Assembly (NCBI GenBank): GCA_947493955.1
Contig: CANLSQ010000001.1
Location: 744,001 to 808,000, forward strand
Reading direction: 5' to 3'
From: an uncultured Sphingomonadaceae bacterium
GTDB taxonomy: Bacteria; Pseudomonadota; Alphaproteobacteria; Sphingomonadales; Sphingomonadaceae
DNA length: 64,000 nucleotides
Below are positions 1-9,109 of this stretch, one piece after another. Below the pieces are notes generated by a model, which was not told where the DNA came from, did no database searches, and was given only the letters and a program-made list of their open reading frames with translations. The stretch's first letter is position 1, and every line of letters begins with the position of its first letter. The position numbers were made by a program, and so were the translations under genes.

Positions 1-710
1 TCGGTTTTGTCCCAACCCCGCCAGCGGCCTGCACGTGGGTCTTCTCCAGGTTTGACTTTGGAAGTGCAGGGGGCACAGCCAACCGAGAGATAGCCTTGCG
101 CTTCCAGTGGATGGCGGGGCAGGTCATGTTCTTCAAAATAGGCTTCGAGATCATCTTTGACCCAGTCGCCCAACGGATTGATTTTTAATCGACCGTCTTC
201 GACTTCGAAGCGGGGGAGATTTTGTCGGGTGACTGATTGAAAGGCTTTACGGCCGGATATCCAGCTGTTGAGACTGGCCTTGGCGCGGGCCAATGGTTCG
301 ACCTTGCGGATCTCGCAGCAGCCATCCGGGTCAAAAGACCACCGAAGTTCATTCTCATCCTTGGCAGCGAGTACGACGGGGTCTGGCTTTACGACATTTG
401 CGTTTTGGATTCCCAGCGTTTGGATCAGCGTCTCGCGATATTCCAGCGTTTCGGGAAACATTCTCAGCGTATCGACAAAAGTCACCGGAATAGAGGGATC
501 TGCCTGCGCAACCAGATGCAGCAGAACCGCGCTTTCTGTTCCGAAAGAAGAAACAACCGCAATCTCGCCAAGTCCACCTTCTTTGAAAAGGGCCTTCAGC
601 ATTGCTGAGGCATGAACGCCCTCAAAGCGCGCGTTCAGGGCATCGGCGTCTGCCTGTGTAAAGTCAGGACGTGCGTCGATTATATCGATTTTGCGAGCTG
701 GTTCACCCAT
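1..710 (-). CDS. cysH: Phosphoadenylyl/adenylyl-sulfate reductase (partial, C-terminus off the left edge)
   Basis: Reduces activated sulfate (APS or PAPS) to sulfite in the cytoplasm, the step before CysI. I translated it from the ATG at 710; about 236 residues are in the window and no stop is reached. It carries a Cys pair (Cys131-Cys132, in DPDGCCE) and a Cys212-Pro-Ala-Cys215 motif. That CC...CxxC pattern is the hallmark of the 4Fe-4S reductases that prefer APS; E. coli-type PAPS reductases lack it. The visible end (GEDPRAGRWRG) is just short of the usual C-terminal ECGLH motif, so only a few residues are missing. The ATG overlaps the stop of the DUF934 gene by 8 bases, so it is last or near last in the sulfur operon. 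APS preference is inferred from the motif. Confidence 0.93.
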   Translation of the reverse strand, partial: MGEPARKIDIIDARPDFTQADADALNARFEGVHASAMLKALFKEGGLGEIAVVSSFGTESAVLLHLVAQADPSIPVTFVDTLRMFPETLEYRETLIQTLGIQNANVVKPDPVVLAAKDENELRWSFDPDGCCEIRKVEPLARAKASLNSWISGRKAFQSVTRQNLPRFEVEDGRLKINPLGDWVKDDLEAYFEEHDLPRHPLEAQGYLSVGCAPCTSKVKPGEDPRAGRWRGWDKT

Positions 711-1128
711 GACGACGTTTCCAGATGGGCGCACGGCTGTCTGTCGTGCTCTGATAAACCTCTTCATAGAGTTCCAGCGCCTTATCCATGACTCTGGCAT
801 CAATTGGAGCGTCCGGAGCGAAAGCATCAAAGCCACAGCGTCGCATATAGGCGATTTGATCCACCAATACATCACCACTTGCCCGCAATTCGCCTTTGTA
901 ACCTGCTTCACGCAGAATTTGCGCCGCAGAATAGCCGCGACCGTCGCCGAAGACGGGGAAGTCGACCTCGATCAATGCCAAGCGATCCAATAGCGGGAGC
1001 AGCAGCCGGGCGTCTTCGCCTGCCTCTATCCGAACGGCGGTGGCGTTTGACTGATCCAGAAATGCATCGAGCGAAACCGCTGGTTCTTCATGCACGTCGT
1101 CGTCACGAAAACGGATTGCCTCAACCAT
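703..1128 (-). CDS. DUF934 family protein of the sulfite-reduction operon
   Basis: A 141-residue protein of the DUF934 family, which is typically encoded between the sulfite reductase and cysH genes in proteobacteria. Its biochemical role is unknown; a helper role for sulfite reductase is inferred from context. A longer reading from 1188 is possible, but I chose the ATG at 1128 because a perfect AGGAGG lies 7 bases upstream and the start then overlaps the cysI stop by only 8 bases. The sequence has a mid-protein FPVFGDGRGYSAAQILR motif and GDVLVDQ, both typical of the family. The 3' end overlaps cysH by 8 bases, indicating translational coupling. Confidence 0.88.
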   Translation of the reverse strand: MVEAIRFRDDDVHEEPAVSLDAFLDQSNATAVRIEAGEDARLLLPLLDRLALIEVDFPVFGDGRGYSAAQILREAGYKGELRASGDVLVDQIAYMRRCGFDAFAPDAPIDARVMDKALELYEEVYQSTTDSRAPIWKRRHG

Positions 1129-2752
1129 AGATAGCCTCCTTGAAAGCAGCCATGCCGACACGGCGATAGGTGTCGATAAATCGCTCATCCTCCTGCCGTT
1201 CTTTCAGATACAGGTCAGTCACGGTTTCAATGGCATCGATCACGCCGTCCTCATCAAAGCCGGGACCGGTGATTTTGGCGAGGCTAGTGTCCTCGGCAGC
1301 AGAGCCGCCCAGCAGCAACTGATAATTTTCCGTCCCTTTACGGTCGACGCCCAATATACCGATATGGCCGGCATGGTGATGTCCGCAGGCATTGATGCAG
1401 CCCGAGATTTTCAGCTTCAGCTCGCCCAGTTCACGCTGGCGACCGAGATCGGCGAAACGTTCACTGATCTTCTGTGCCAGCGGAATGGAGCGCGCATTGG
1501 CAAGGCTGCAATAATCCAGACCGGGGCAGGCGATGCTGTCGGTGATCAGGTCGAGGTTGGCAGGCGCCAAATCAGCTTGATCCAGTTTCTGCCACAGAGC
1601 ATATAGATCGCTCTTCTTGACATGTGGTAGAACGATGTTCTGACTATGGGTTACGCGCAGTTCATCAAAACTATATTGCTCCGCCAGATCGGCCATTAGA
1701 TCAATCTGCGCCGATGAAGCATCGCCGGGGATGCCGCCTTTCGGCTTCAAGCTGATCGTTGCGATAGCATAGCCGGGTTGTTTGTGCGCAACCGTATTCT
1801 GATCGACCCACAGTTTGAAATCCGGATCGGACAGATCGAGCTCATCGCTTGCATTGCTATCAAAAGCCGGATCAGCAAAATATTCCGTAATCCGTGCCAG
1901 TTCTTCCACTGGTGGATTCAGGCCCAGCGTTTTCATGTGGGCAAATTCTTCTTCGACCTGGCGGGTATATTCTTCCTTACCCAGTTCATGGACGAGGATT
2001 TTGATCCGCGCCTTGTACTTGTTATCGCGCCGACCATAACGGTTATAGACCCGCAGGCATGCTTCGGCATAGCTGATCAGTTCATCTGCTGGCACAAAGT
2101 CGCGGATTTCAGGAGCGATCATTGGTGTTCGGCCCATACCGCCGCCGACATAGAATTTCGCGCCGAGTTCACCGTTCTTGTGAACGAGTTGGATGCCGAT
2201 ATCATGCAGGCGCATTGCCGCACGGTCTTCATCACTGGCAATGACGGCAATTTTAAACTTGCGTGGCAGATACGAGAATTCCGGGTGGAAGCTCGACCAT
2301 TGACGCAGGATTTCTGCCCAAGGACGTGGATCGGCAATTTCGTCGGCCGCTGCGCCAGCATATTGGTCAGAGGAGATATTGCGGATGCAGTTGCCGCTAG
2401 TTTGGATTGCGTGCATCTCGACGGAAGCCAGGTCGGCCAGAATGTCGGGTGCATCTTCCAACTTGATCCAGTTATACTGAATATTCTGACGGGTGGTAAA
2501 ATGCCCATAATCACGGTCATATTTACGTGCGATGTGGCCCAGCATTCGCATCTGCTTGCTGTTCAGCGTGCCATAGGGAATGGCCACGCGCAGCATATAG
2601 GCGTGCAGCTGCAGATAAAGCCCGTTCATCAAGCGCAGGGGTTTGAACTGGTCTTCGGTCAGTTCTCCGGCAAGGCGGCGTTCAACCTGATCGCGAAATT
2701 CCGCAACCCGTGTATCGACCATTTGCTGATCATATTTATCATATTGATACAT
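1121..2752 (-). CDS. cysI: Sulfite reductase hemoprotein (ferredoxin-type nitrite/sulfite reductase family)
   Basis: Six-electron reduction of sulfite to sulfide at a coupled siroheme and 4Fe-4S centre. The 543-residue protein has duplicated nitrite/sulfite reductase half-domains. The cluster ligands are visible: Cys409 and Cys415 (CPGLDYC), then Cys452 and Cys456 (GCINAC), followed by GHHHAGHIGILG. No separate CysJ flavoprotein gene lies in the window, so the electron donor may be ferredoxin or encoded elsewhere. The gene starts two bases after the DUF2849 stop and runs into DUF934. It sits downstream of cobA, which supplies the siroheme precursor. A nitrite reductase is the alternative; the cysH neighbour argues for sulfite. 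Confidence 0.94.
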   Translation of the reverse strand: MYQYDKYDQQMVDTRVAEFRDQVERRLAGELTEDQFKPLRLMNGLYLQLHAYMLRVAIPYGTLNSKQMRMLGHIARKYDRDYGHFTTRQNIQYNWIKLEDAPDILADLASVEMHAIQTSGNCIRNISSDQYAGAAADEIADPRPWAEILRQWSSFHPEFSYLPRKFKIAVIASDEDRAAMRLHDIGIQLVHKNGELGAKFYVGGGMGRTPMIAPEIRDFVPADELISYAEACLRVYNRYGRRDNKYKARIKILVHELGKEEYTRQVEEEFAHMKTLGLNPPVEELARITEYFADPAFDSNASDELDLSDPDFKLWVDQNTVAHKQPGYAIATISLKPKGGIPGDASSAQIDLMADLAEQYSFDELRVTHSQNIVLPHVKKSDLYALWQKLDQADLAPANLDLITDSIACPGLDYCSLANARSIPLAQKISERFADLGRQRELGELKLKISGCINACGHHHAGHIGILGVDRKGTENYQLLLGGSAAEDTSLAKITGPGFDEDGVIDAIETVTDLYLKERQEDERFIDTYRRVGMAAFKEAIYG

Positions 2753-2754
2753 GC

Positions 2755-3051
2755 TTATATCACCCAGTTTCCAGCCTCAGGGTCGGCTGGCTTTAATGTT
2801 AAATCCGGTCTTACAGTTGGTCCAAGCGCGCGCACTCGGTCTTTGATATGAGCGGGACGCGGGCCATCGTCGGTCATCTCTGCTTCAATGGCATAGGGGA
2901 CATTGACCCGGCGGGCCGCCTCTTCTTCATGCAGGATAGCCTCGAAATTCTCGCCGACATCAACAGCATCTTCAACATGGCGGGACCAGTCGCTTCCGGT
3001 CCACCAGGTGACGTCTCCTGTTTTCAGGTCATTTCCCGTCAGTATTTTCAA
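2755..3051 (-). CDS. DUF2849 domain protein
   Basis: A 98-residue cytoplasmic protein of the DUF2849 family, commonly found between cobA/cysG and cysI in alphaproteobacteria. Function is unknown; involvement in sulfite reduction is inferred only from this conserved position. The N-terminus (GNDLKTGDVTWWTG) and tryptophan-rich, acidic composition fit the family. The start is a TTG at 3051 that overlaps the cobA stop (TTTTGA), with a GGAA purine stretch just upstream, so its translation is probably coupled to cobA. The stop is two bases before the cysI ATG. Confidence 0.87.
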   Translation of the reverse strand: MKILTGNDLKTGDVTWWTGSDWSRHVEDAVDVGENFEAILHEEEAARRVNVPYAIEAEMTDDGPRPAHIKDRVRALGPTVRPDLTLKPADPEAGNWVI

Positions 3052-3851
3052 AATTCCACTCCCGCCATTTGCGCATATTCAAGAAATTTGTCCGTTGCAT
3101 CGCCGTAACGCGCAACTTCGCCGACCACCAAGAGGGCAGGGCTCTTCACTTGTTCCCGTTGAACAAGATCACCAAGATCAGTCAGCAATGTCTGGAGGGC
3201 CCGGAAACTGTCCCGCGTTCCGTTTTCCAGCACGGCAACCGGCAAGTCGGGCGCGGCGCCGTCTGCAATAAGTTTTTCAACAATCGCTTCGGCATTGGCA
3301 ACGCCCATGTAGATAACCAGTGTGCGTCCTTTACCGGCCAATCCGGACCAGTTTTGATCAGACAAGCCTTTGCATTGTCCTGCGACAAACGAGACAGCGC
3401 TGGATGCATCACGATGGGTGAGAGGCATTTTTGCCTGCGCCGCACAGCCGAGAGCAGCGCTGATACCGGGAACAACTTCCACTTGTACGCCGGCTTTGAT
3501 GCAGTCACTGGCCTCTTCGCCGCCGCGACCAAAAATAAAGGGATCTCCCCCTTTCAGGCGAACAACTTTGTGCCCCTTTTTCGCTTCGGCAATCAGCAAC
3601 GCGTTGATTTGGTCCTGTGCCAGGCTGTGGCGGGACCGCTGCTTGGCTACGGATACCCGTTGGGTTGTCGCCGGCGCCATATCAAGTATGTCCGAACTCA
3701 CTAGACCGTCATGGACGATGATATCAGCTTCGGACAACAAACGTGCAGCGCGCAGTGTCAGCAGCTCCGGATCACCGGGGCCAGCACCGACGAGATAGAC
3801 CGTGCCATCGGCAGACTGGGCTTGCGGTATAGAAGGTTCTTTGGTTTCCAT
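3048..3851 (-). CDS. cobA: Uroporphyrinogen-III C-methyltransferase
   Basis: S-adenosylmethionine-dependent methylation of uroporphyrinogen III to precorrin-2, the branch point to siroheme and cobalamin. At 267 residues it is a stand-alone SUMT and lacks the dehydrogenase/ferrochelatase half of E. coli CysG. The family signatures are visible: VYLVGAGPGDPELLTLRA near the N-terminus, then LKGGDPFIFGRGGEEA and VVPGISAALG. It is first in the cobA-DUF2849-cysI-DUF934-cysH run, so siroheme supply is matched to sulfite reductase. The 66-base gap to astD upstream is the likely promoter region, but I see no convincing regulator box there. Confidence 0.95.
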   Translation of the reverse strand: METKEPSIPQAQSADGTVYLVGAGPGDPELLTLRAARLLSEADIIVHDGLVSSDILDMAPATTQRVSVAKQRSRHSLAQDQINALLIAEAKKGHKVVRLKGGDPFIFGRGGEEASDCIKAGVQVEVVPGISAALGCAAQAKMPLTHRDASSAVSFVAGQCKGLSDQNWSGLAGKGRTLVIYMGVANAEAIVEKLIADGAAPDLPVAVLENGTRDSFRALQTLLTDLGDLVQREQVKSPALLVVGEVARYGDATDKFLEYAQMAGVEF

Positions 3852-3917
3852 GAAACCGATATGCTCGGGTAAGCGGCGATTTTCAAAGCAGAAGTTTTTT
3901 TAGCGACCTAAGATATA

Positions 3918-5369
3918 CTATTGACCAGAGACTTCAGCTGCGGTTTCGGTTTCTGTCCGGTCTTCGTCTTTCAATCCGATGCCAATGGATGCCCGCGTTT
4001 GCTCGGCTTCCATCGAAACTACCGGATAAGCGCAATAGTCGGCTGCATAATAGGCGCTCGGCCGGTGATTGCCGGAAAGGCCGATGCCGCCAAATGGCGC
4101 TTCGGAAGAGGCACCCACTGTCATCTTGTTCCAGTTTACAATACCCGCACGGCTATTGGACCAAAATTGATCATATTGGGTTGCTGTACCACCAACAAGG
4201 GCCGCCGATAAGCCGTATCGTGTGTTGTTGGCTTCCGCGATTGCTTCCTCAAAATCAGCGACGCGAATGACCTGCAATATCGGGCCGAACAATTCGATAT
4301 CCAGGCGTTCTTCCATGGCCGTGACATCGATAATCCCGGGCGTGAGAAACGGGCGATCATCCAGTGGTCGCGCCATATGTTTGATCGGGCGACCGCCATG
4401 GCTCATCAATGTCAGAAAGCTTTCAGTAAGACCATCAGCGACATCGTTGTCAATCACAGGCCCCATGAAAGGCGCCGGTTTGCTAAAGGGCTCGTCGATG
4501 ATCAACCTGTCCGCAATGCGCTTAACTTCTTTGACCACGCGGTCATAAAGTTCGTCTTTGACAATCATCCGGCTTGCCGCGGAGCAGCGCTGCCCGGCTG
4601 ACAGGAAAGCCGATTGCACAACCAATACCGCTGCACTGTGAATATCATCCGTGTCCCAGACAATGATCGGATTATTGCCACCCATTTCGAGCGCCAATAT
4701 CTTGTTGGGTCGATTGGCAAATTGTCGATTGAGAGCAACGCCTGTTTGGGCGGATCCCGTGAATAACAGACCATCAATACCATCGTTCGCAGTAAGCTGT
4801 TTGCCAACCTCAGGCCCGCCCTGCACAATGTTGACAACGCCACCTGGCAGTCCTGCTTTCTTGAAAGCATCAAACAAAAACTGGCCCACTGCCGGTGTTT
4901 TTTCTGACGGTTTGAACACTACCGTGTTGCCAGCAATCAGTGCTGGAACAATGTGGCCATTGGGTAGGTGGGCAGGAAAGTTATAAGGACCAAGTACCGC
5001 CAAGACCCCATGCGGCTTGTGCCGCAGGGCGGCACGCATATTGGGTTGGCTGGACAGCTGGCGTTGCGGCGTGCGCTCTGCATAGGCCGTGACCGAGATA
5101 TCGATCTTTTTGACGACCGATTCCACTTCGGTTCTTGATTCCCAAATAGGTTTTCCGGTTTCGCGGGAAATCAGCTCAGCCAGTTCTTCTGCTTGCCCGC
5201 GAATTTGATTGGCATATCGACGCACGGCCTCGATACGTTTGGTAACGGGAAGAGCTGCCCATGTCGGCCAAGCTTTCCTTGCATCGGCGACCGCTGCATC
5301 GGCATCGCCAGATTGCCCTTTCCACAAAATCGCGCCAGTGGCTGGTTCTATTGATGTAAATTCAGTCAC
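3918..5369 (-). CDS. astD: N-succinylglutamate 5-semialdehyde dehydrogenase
   Basis: NAD-dependent oxidation of succinylglutamate semialdehyde in the arginine succinyltransferase (AST) pathway. An aldehyde dehydrogenase of about 483 residues with the nucleophile in AGQRCSAASR, the glutamate region LALEMGGNNP and the AstD-like C-terminus SGNHRPSAYYAADYCAYPV. A longer reading from 5432 exists; I prefer the GTG at 5369, which gives the usual AstD N-terminus and has GGAA about 6 bases upstream. No astA, astB, astC or astE lies nearby, so the assignment rests on sequence alone; another semialdehyde could be the substrate. Upstream (5370-5511) I see no recognisable regulatory site. Confidence 0.85.
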   Translation of the reverse strand: MTEFTSIEPATGAILWKGQSGDADAAVADARKAWPTWAALPVTKRIEAVRRYANQIRGQAEELAELISRETGKPIWESRTEVESVVKKIDISVTAYAERTPQRQLSSQPNMRAALRHKPHGVLAVLGPYNFPAHLPNGHIVPALIAGNTVVFKPSEKTPAVGQFLFDAFKKAGLPGGVVNIVQGGPEVGKQLTANDGIDGLLFTGSAQTGVALNRQFANRPNKILALEMGGNNPIIVWDTDDIHSAAVLVVQSAFLSAGQRCSAASRMIVKDELYDRVVKEVKRIADRLIIDEPFSKPAPFMGPVIDNDVADGLTESFLTLMSHGGRPIKHMARPLDDRPFLTPGIIDVTAMEERLDIELFGPILQVIRVADFEEAIAEANNTRYGLSAALVGGTATQYDQFWSNSRAGIVNWNKMTVGASSEAPFGGIGLSGNHRPSAYYAADYCAYPVVSMEAEQTRASIGIGLKDEDRTETETAAEVSGQ

Positions 5370-5511
5370 AATCGTTCCGATACAATATTCAAGCAGGCAA
5401 GCGGAATGTCGCTTTATTAGTTGCAATACCAACTAGCTGATACAGCTTAAAAATCCAGTAACTATAAACCTGTTTTTATTCGCTTCGTCTCATACGAACG
5501 GTTACTTCGCT

Positions 5512-6912
5512 TTACAGTCCCCGTAATGCCTTGCCCATATCTCGTATTGCCTCAACTTTTCTGGTTAACGGTTGCCAATCGTCTTTTTGATCAATGGCAT
5601 CCCAGATTGCTTCGACTTCTTCGATGTGCATGGAGCAGGGTGTATCCAATTGCCAATACTGATGATCGGATGACCGTGCGCGCTTGCGTTTGTCCATCTC
5701 TTCCCGAAAAGTCGCGAATTCGTTGACCTCATAACTTTCGTCTTTCGGTAGAGAATCCTGACCCCAGTCGAAAAAGAACCGGTCAATTGTCACGGCTTTC
5801 TGGGTTAAGGCCTGCTCTGCCGCCATGACGAGGGGTTTGTCCCTTTCAAAGCCTTCACTTTTGACGCCCAGACGCCAGCAGAAATGCTCGGTGAATGCGG
5901 TGCCATATGCTTTGGGAAAACCTTCCAGTGTTTCAACCAACGGATCGCTGTCACAGATCAATCTCAACGCACTTGCCAATTGTGCAAGGTTCCAATGTAG
6001 CGCTTCTGGTTGTCGGGCGAAACAATAGAGCCCTTCCTGATCAAAATAGGCTGCGGTGAACCCTGGTTCCCAATAAGGCGTGAAGCGCCATGGACCGTAA
6101 TCGAAACTTTCTCCCGTAATATTGATATTGTCTGTGTTAAGAACGCCGTGCACAAATCCCGCTGTCATATAACTAGCGGCCAATTGCGCGGCTTTGTCGG
6201 CGACGTTTTGAAACAACTCAATGGCGGGATCGTCTGTCTTGGCACCACCATAGAAATGGGTCAGACAATAATCGACCAGCTTGTGCATCAAGTCTTCATT
6301 CTGTTCTGCTGCGATCCGCTGAAATGTGCCAAAGCGAATATGGCTGTGGCTCAGCCGGGTCATCACTGCAGATCGTGTCGGTGAGGGCTCGTCACCGCGG
6401 TATAATTCTTCGCCCGTCTCGACCAATGAGAACGTCTTAGATGTGTCCACACCCAAAGCCTCCAGCATTTCGGTGGCGAGTATCTCACGAACTCCGCCCT
6501 TCAGTGTTAGCTTGCCATCGCCCGAACGGCTCCACGGGGTGGTGCCGGATCCTTTGGTGGCGAGATCCATCAGACGATCTTCATGGTCACGCATTTGTGC
6601 GAACAGAAACCCGCGTCCATCGCCTATCTCCGGATTGTAGTTGCGAAACTGATGGCCATGATAGCGCAATGCCAAGGGCGGGTTGAGATTGTCGGAAAGG
6701 GGCTGGAAACGACCGAAATGATCGATCCATTCGTCTTCGCTCAAGTCGGAAAGGCCAATCGTTTGGTCCCAGCGATTATTGCGGAAGCGCAGTTCATGGC
6801 GCGGAAACTTGGCCGCTTGAACCGGATCACCAATTTTTTCACCCAGCTGGGTTATCTTTACATCGGGGCGATAGGGTGATTTTGCCGGTTCAGCTTGCGG
6901 TTTATATGCCAT
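5512..6912 (-). CDS. selO: Protein adenylyltransferase SelO (YdiU family pseudokinase)
   Basis: SelO enzymes transfer AMP from ATP to Ser/Thr/Tyr of target proteins, with a role in redox stress. The 466-residue protein matches the family length and shows YHGHQF, the glycine-rich GDGRGFLFAQ, LKGSG-like KGSGTTPWSRSGDG, MTRLSHSHIRFG and the catalytic-metal region GVLNTDNINI followed by DYGPW. Many SelO proteins end in a cysteine or selenocysteine motif; this one ends DMGKALRGL and lacks it. It is divergent from the hydrolase at 6975, sharing a 62-base intergenic region. Confidence 0.92.
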   Translation of the reverse strand: MAYKPQAEPAKSPYRPDVKITQLGEKIGDPVQAAKFPRHELRFRNNRWDQTIGLSDLSEDEWIDHFGRFQPLSDNLNPPLALRYHGHQFRNYNPEIGDGRGFLFAQMRDHEDRLMDLATKGSGTTPWSRSGDGKLTLKGGVREILATEMLEALGVDTSKTFSLVETGEELYRGDEPSPTRSAVMTRLSHSHIRFGTFQRIAAEQNEDLMHKLVDYCLTHFYGGAKTDDPAIELFQNVADKAAQLAASYMTAGFVHGVLNTDNINITGESFDYGPWRFTPYWEPGFTAAYFDQEGLYCFARQPEALHWNLAQLASALRLICDSDPLVETLEGFPKAYGTAFTEHFCWRLGVKSEGFERDKPLVMAAEQALTQKAVTIDRFFFDWGQDSLPKDESYEVNEFATFREEMDKRKRARSSDHQYWQLDTPCSMHIEEVEAIWDAIDQKDDWQPLTRKVEAIRDMGKALRGL

Positions 6913-6974
6913 TGCTCAATAGTGGGGATGAATAGAGAGCGCGGCAAGTAAGAACCGGGGGACGCACGACTTTT

Positions 6975-7838
6975 ATGATCGATCAGGGCAGCTATGACGA
7001 CAAATACTGGGAATCCGAAGATGGTTTGAAGCTGCATTATCGTGACTATCCCGGCGATGATAGGCAAATACCGGTAATCTGTGTTCCTGGACTGACACGC
7101 AATGTTCGGGATTTTGAGCATCTTGGCGATTGGCTTAGTGGAAAACGCCGGATCATCATGATCAATCTGCGCGGGCGGGGCGAGAGCGAATATGCCAAGG
7201 ATAGCGCAAGCTATAACGCGAAAACCTATGTTGCCGATGTAGTCAGACTTATGGATGACATCGAACTGTCAACAGCAATATTTTTTGGTACGTCACTGGG
7301 CGGGATTGTCACTATGATCATGGCATCCCGACATCCGGAACGGGTAGCCGGTGCATTATTGAATGATATCGGTCCTGATGTCGATCAACGCGGATTGGAC
7401 CGTATCGGTGAAAATCTTGGACAAGGTCGCAGTTTTGAAACCTGGGCGCATGCTGCGCGCGACAAGGCTGAGGAAAGTCGCGGTATTCATCCCGACTATA
7501 GCTTGAAAGAATGGATAGCCTTTTCAAAGAAACTCTATCGAATGAACAGCTCCGGCCGGATTAAGCTGGATTATGATATGAAGATATCGGAGCCATTTGA
7601 AGGCAAGGGCGGGGGCAATGAAGCGATCTGGCGCGCACTGGAGGCGCTCGAAAACGTGCCGACGCTTATCTTGCGAGGAGCATTGTCCGATCTTTTCAGC
7701 GAAGCGACCGCCCAAAAAATGCTCGATAAACTGAACAAGGCGGAGCTGGTCACGGTCCCGCGGGTAGGGCATGCGCCGACATTGGAGGAGCAGGCATCGC
7801 TTGACGCGATTGCCGCGTTGCTCCAACGGGTCGATTGA
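6975..7838 (+). CDS. Alpha/beta-fold hydrolase
   Basis: A 287-residue soluble alpha/beta hydrolase of unknown substrate. The nucleophile elbow is GTSLGG (Ser107). An oxyanion-type CVPGLTRNVRDF lies before it, an Asp candidate is in LRGALSDLF and the His is in VGHAPTLEE, giving a full Ser-Asp-His triad. There is no signal peptide, so it is cytoplasmic. The MINLRGRGES strand region resembles esterases and haloalkane-type hydrolases; I cannot name the reaction. It is followed after 34 bases by a glycosyltransferase gene on the same strand. Confidence 0.88.
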   Translation: MIDQGSYDDKYWESEDGLKLHYRDYPGDDRQIPVICVPGLTRNVRDFEHLGDWLSGKRRIIMINLRGRGESEYAKDSASYNAKTYVADVVRLMDDIELSTAIFFGTSLGGIVTMIMASRHPERVAGALLNDIGPDVDQRGLDRIGENLGQGRSFETWAHAARDKAEESRGIHPDYSLKEWIAFSKKLYRMNSSGRIKLDYDMKISEPFEGKGGGNEAIWRALEALENVPTLILRGALSDLFSEATAQKMLDKLNKAELVTVPRVGHAPTLEEQASLDAIAALLQRVD

Positions 7839-7872
7839 TTTTTTCTGACGTTAACGATAGCCGGCATAATCA

Positions 7873-9009
7873 ATGAAACCCTCCAGAATCTTGCATTTGC
7901 ACAGCACGTTCAATCTTGGCGGCAAAGAAGCGCGGGCGGTCAGGCTGATGAATCACTTCGGCGCGCAGGCGCAGCATACCATCCTGTCCGCTGAACCCGA
8001 TAGTCTTTCGGCGCGCGATGCGATTGACAGCAAGATCAAGGTCAGCTTTCCAAAGGATGCGCCATTATTGTCGGGCAAACCGTCATTGAAGCGCTATCGT
8101 GAACTGGTTGATTATTATCGGCAATTTGATCTGATCCTGTCTTATAACTGGGGTTCAATGGACGGCGTTATGGCTCGGACTCTCTTTGCCCGGGTCGAAG
8201 GATTGCCTCCGCTCGTCCACCATGAAGATGGCTTCAACGAAGATGAACGCAAAAAGCTGAACTGGAAGCGCAACTTGTTCCGGAAATTTGCACTGGGCGG
8301 GAGCCAGGCGCTGGTAGTGCCATCTGAGCGACTTCAGAACATCGCTCAATCAGTCTGGAAGCAGCCCGAAGACAAAGTGCACCGTATTCCCAACGGTATT
8401 GATGTGAAGCGGTTCGATAAAAAACCGCAACGCGGTGCGCTTCCAGGGTTTAAAAGGGCAAAAGGCGAAGTAGTCGTCGGGACTCTGGCGGGACTTCGGG
8501 CGGTCAAAAACTTGCCGCGGTTGGTGCGAGCTTGCGCCGAAGCAGGAGACAATGTCCGGCTTGTGATTGTTGGTGAGGGGCCTGAAAAAGAGGCCATTCT
8601 GGCAGAGGCGCAGCAGCGCGGAATGGCCGATCGTCTGCTAATGCCCGGATTTCAGACGGATCCCGCGCGCTATATCGGACTATTCGACATTTTTGCATTA
8701 TCCTCTGACAGTGAGCAATTCCCTATATCTCTGATCGAAGCGATGGCGGCTGGCCTGCCTGTTGCGGCTACAGATGTCGGAGATGTAAAATCTATGGTAT
8801 GTCAGGCCAATCAGGGCTTCATAAAACCCGTGGAAGATGAAGCGCAGTTTGCCGAAGCCTTAACGACATTGATCCAGCATGAGCAGTTACGGCAGGACAT
8901 TGGCGCGCAAAACCGGATGAAGGCTCAGGCGGAGTACAATGAAAGCAAGATGTTGGCACGTTATGCGCTGCTATATGGTCATGCGCTCGGGCGACCAAAA
9001 TTTGCTTAG
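7873..9009 (+). CDS. Glycosyltransferase family 4 (GT-B fold)
   Basis: A 378-residue retaining GT-B enzyme. The N-terminus has the acceptor-side glycine motif HSTFNLGGKEARAVRL; the C-terminal donor domain has VIVGEGPEKEAI and the E-x7-E motif within SDSEQFPISLIEAMAAGLPV. This architecture uses NDP-sugars to build glycans or glycolipids on the cytoplasmic face of the membrane. Donor and acceptor cannot be read from sequence. It is isolated from any polysaccharide cluster and sits between a hydrolase and a flavin-enzyme-like gene, so a housekeeping envelope role is only a guess. Confidence 0.88.
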   Translation: MKPSRILHLHSTFNLGGKEARAVRLMNHFGAQAQHTILSAEPDSLSARDAIDSKIKVSFPKDAPLLSGKPSLKRYRELVDYYRQFDLILSYNWGSMDGVMARTLFARVEGLPPLVHHEDGFNEDERKKLNWKRNLFRKFALGGSQALVVPSERLQNIAQSVWKQPEDKVHRIPNGIDVKRFDKKPQRGALPGFKRAKGEVVVGTLAGLRAVKNLPRLVRACAEAGDNVRLVIVGEGPEKEAILAEAQQRGMADRLLMPGFQTDPARYIGLFDIFALSSDSEQFPISLIEAMAAGLPVAATDVGDVKSMVCQANQGFIKPVEDEAQFAEALTTLIQHEQLRQDIGAQNRMKAQAEYNESKMLARYALLYGHALGRPKFA

Positions 9010-9109
9010 GATTTTATAATGAAAAATAGTTTTGGGTATTCGCTCATTTTTTCGCACAATTTGACATGCGCCGTCTATAAGACGCGCTTGGGGTATATAG
9101 GAGAGTATA

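Noticed and set aside
237-615. Open frames on plus inside cysH
   Set aside because: They lie antisense to the well-supported cysH reading with its CC and CxxC motifs; no ribosome-binding site or family match.
1778-2851. 357-residue open frame on plus inside cysI
   Set aside because: Long but antisense to cysI, whose cluster motifs are clear; no start context and no known motif.
9061-9089. TTGACA ahead of the flavoprotein gene as a promoter -35
   Set aside because: No acceptable -10 sequence lies 16-18 bases downstream.
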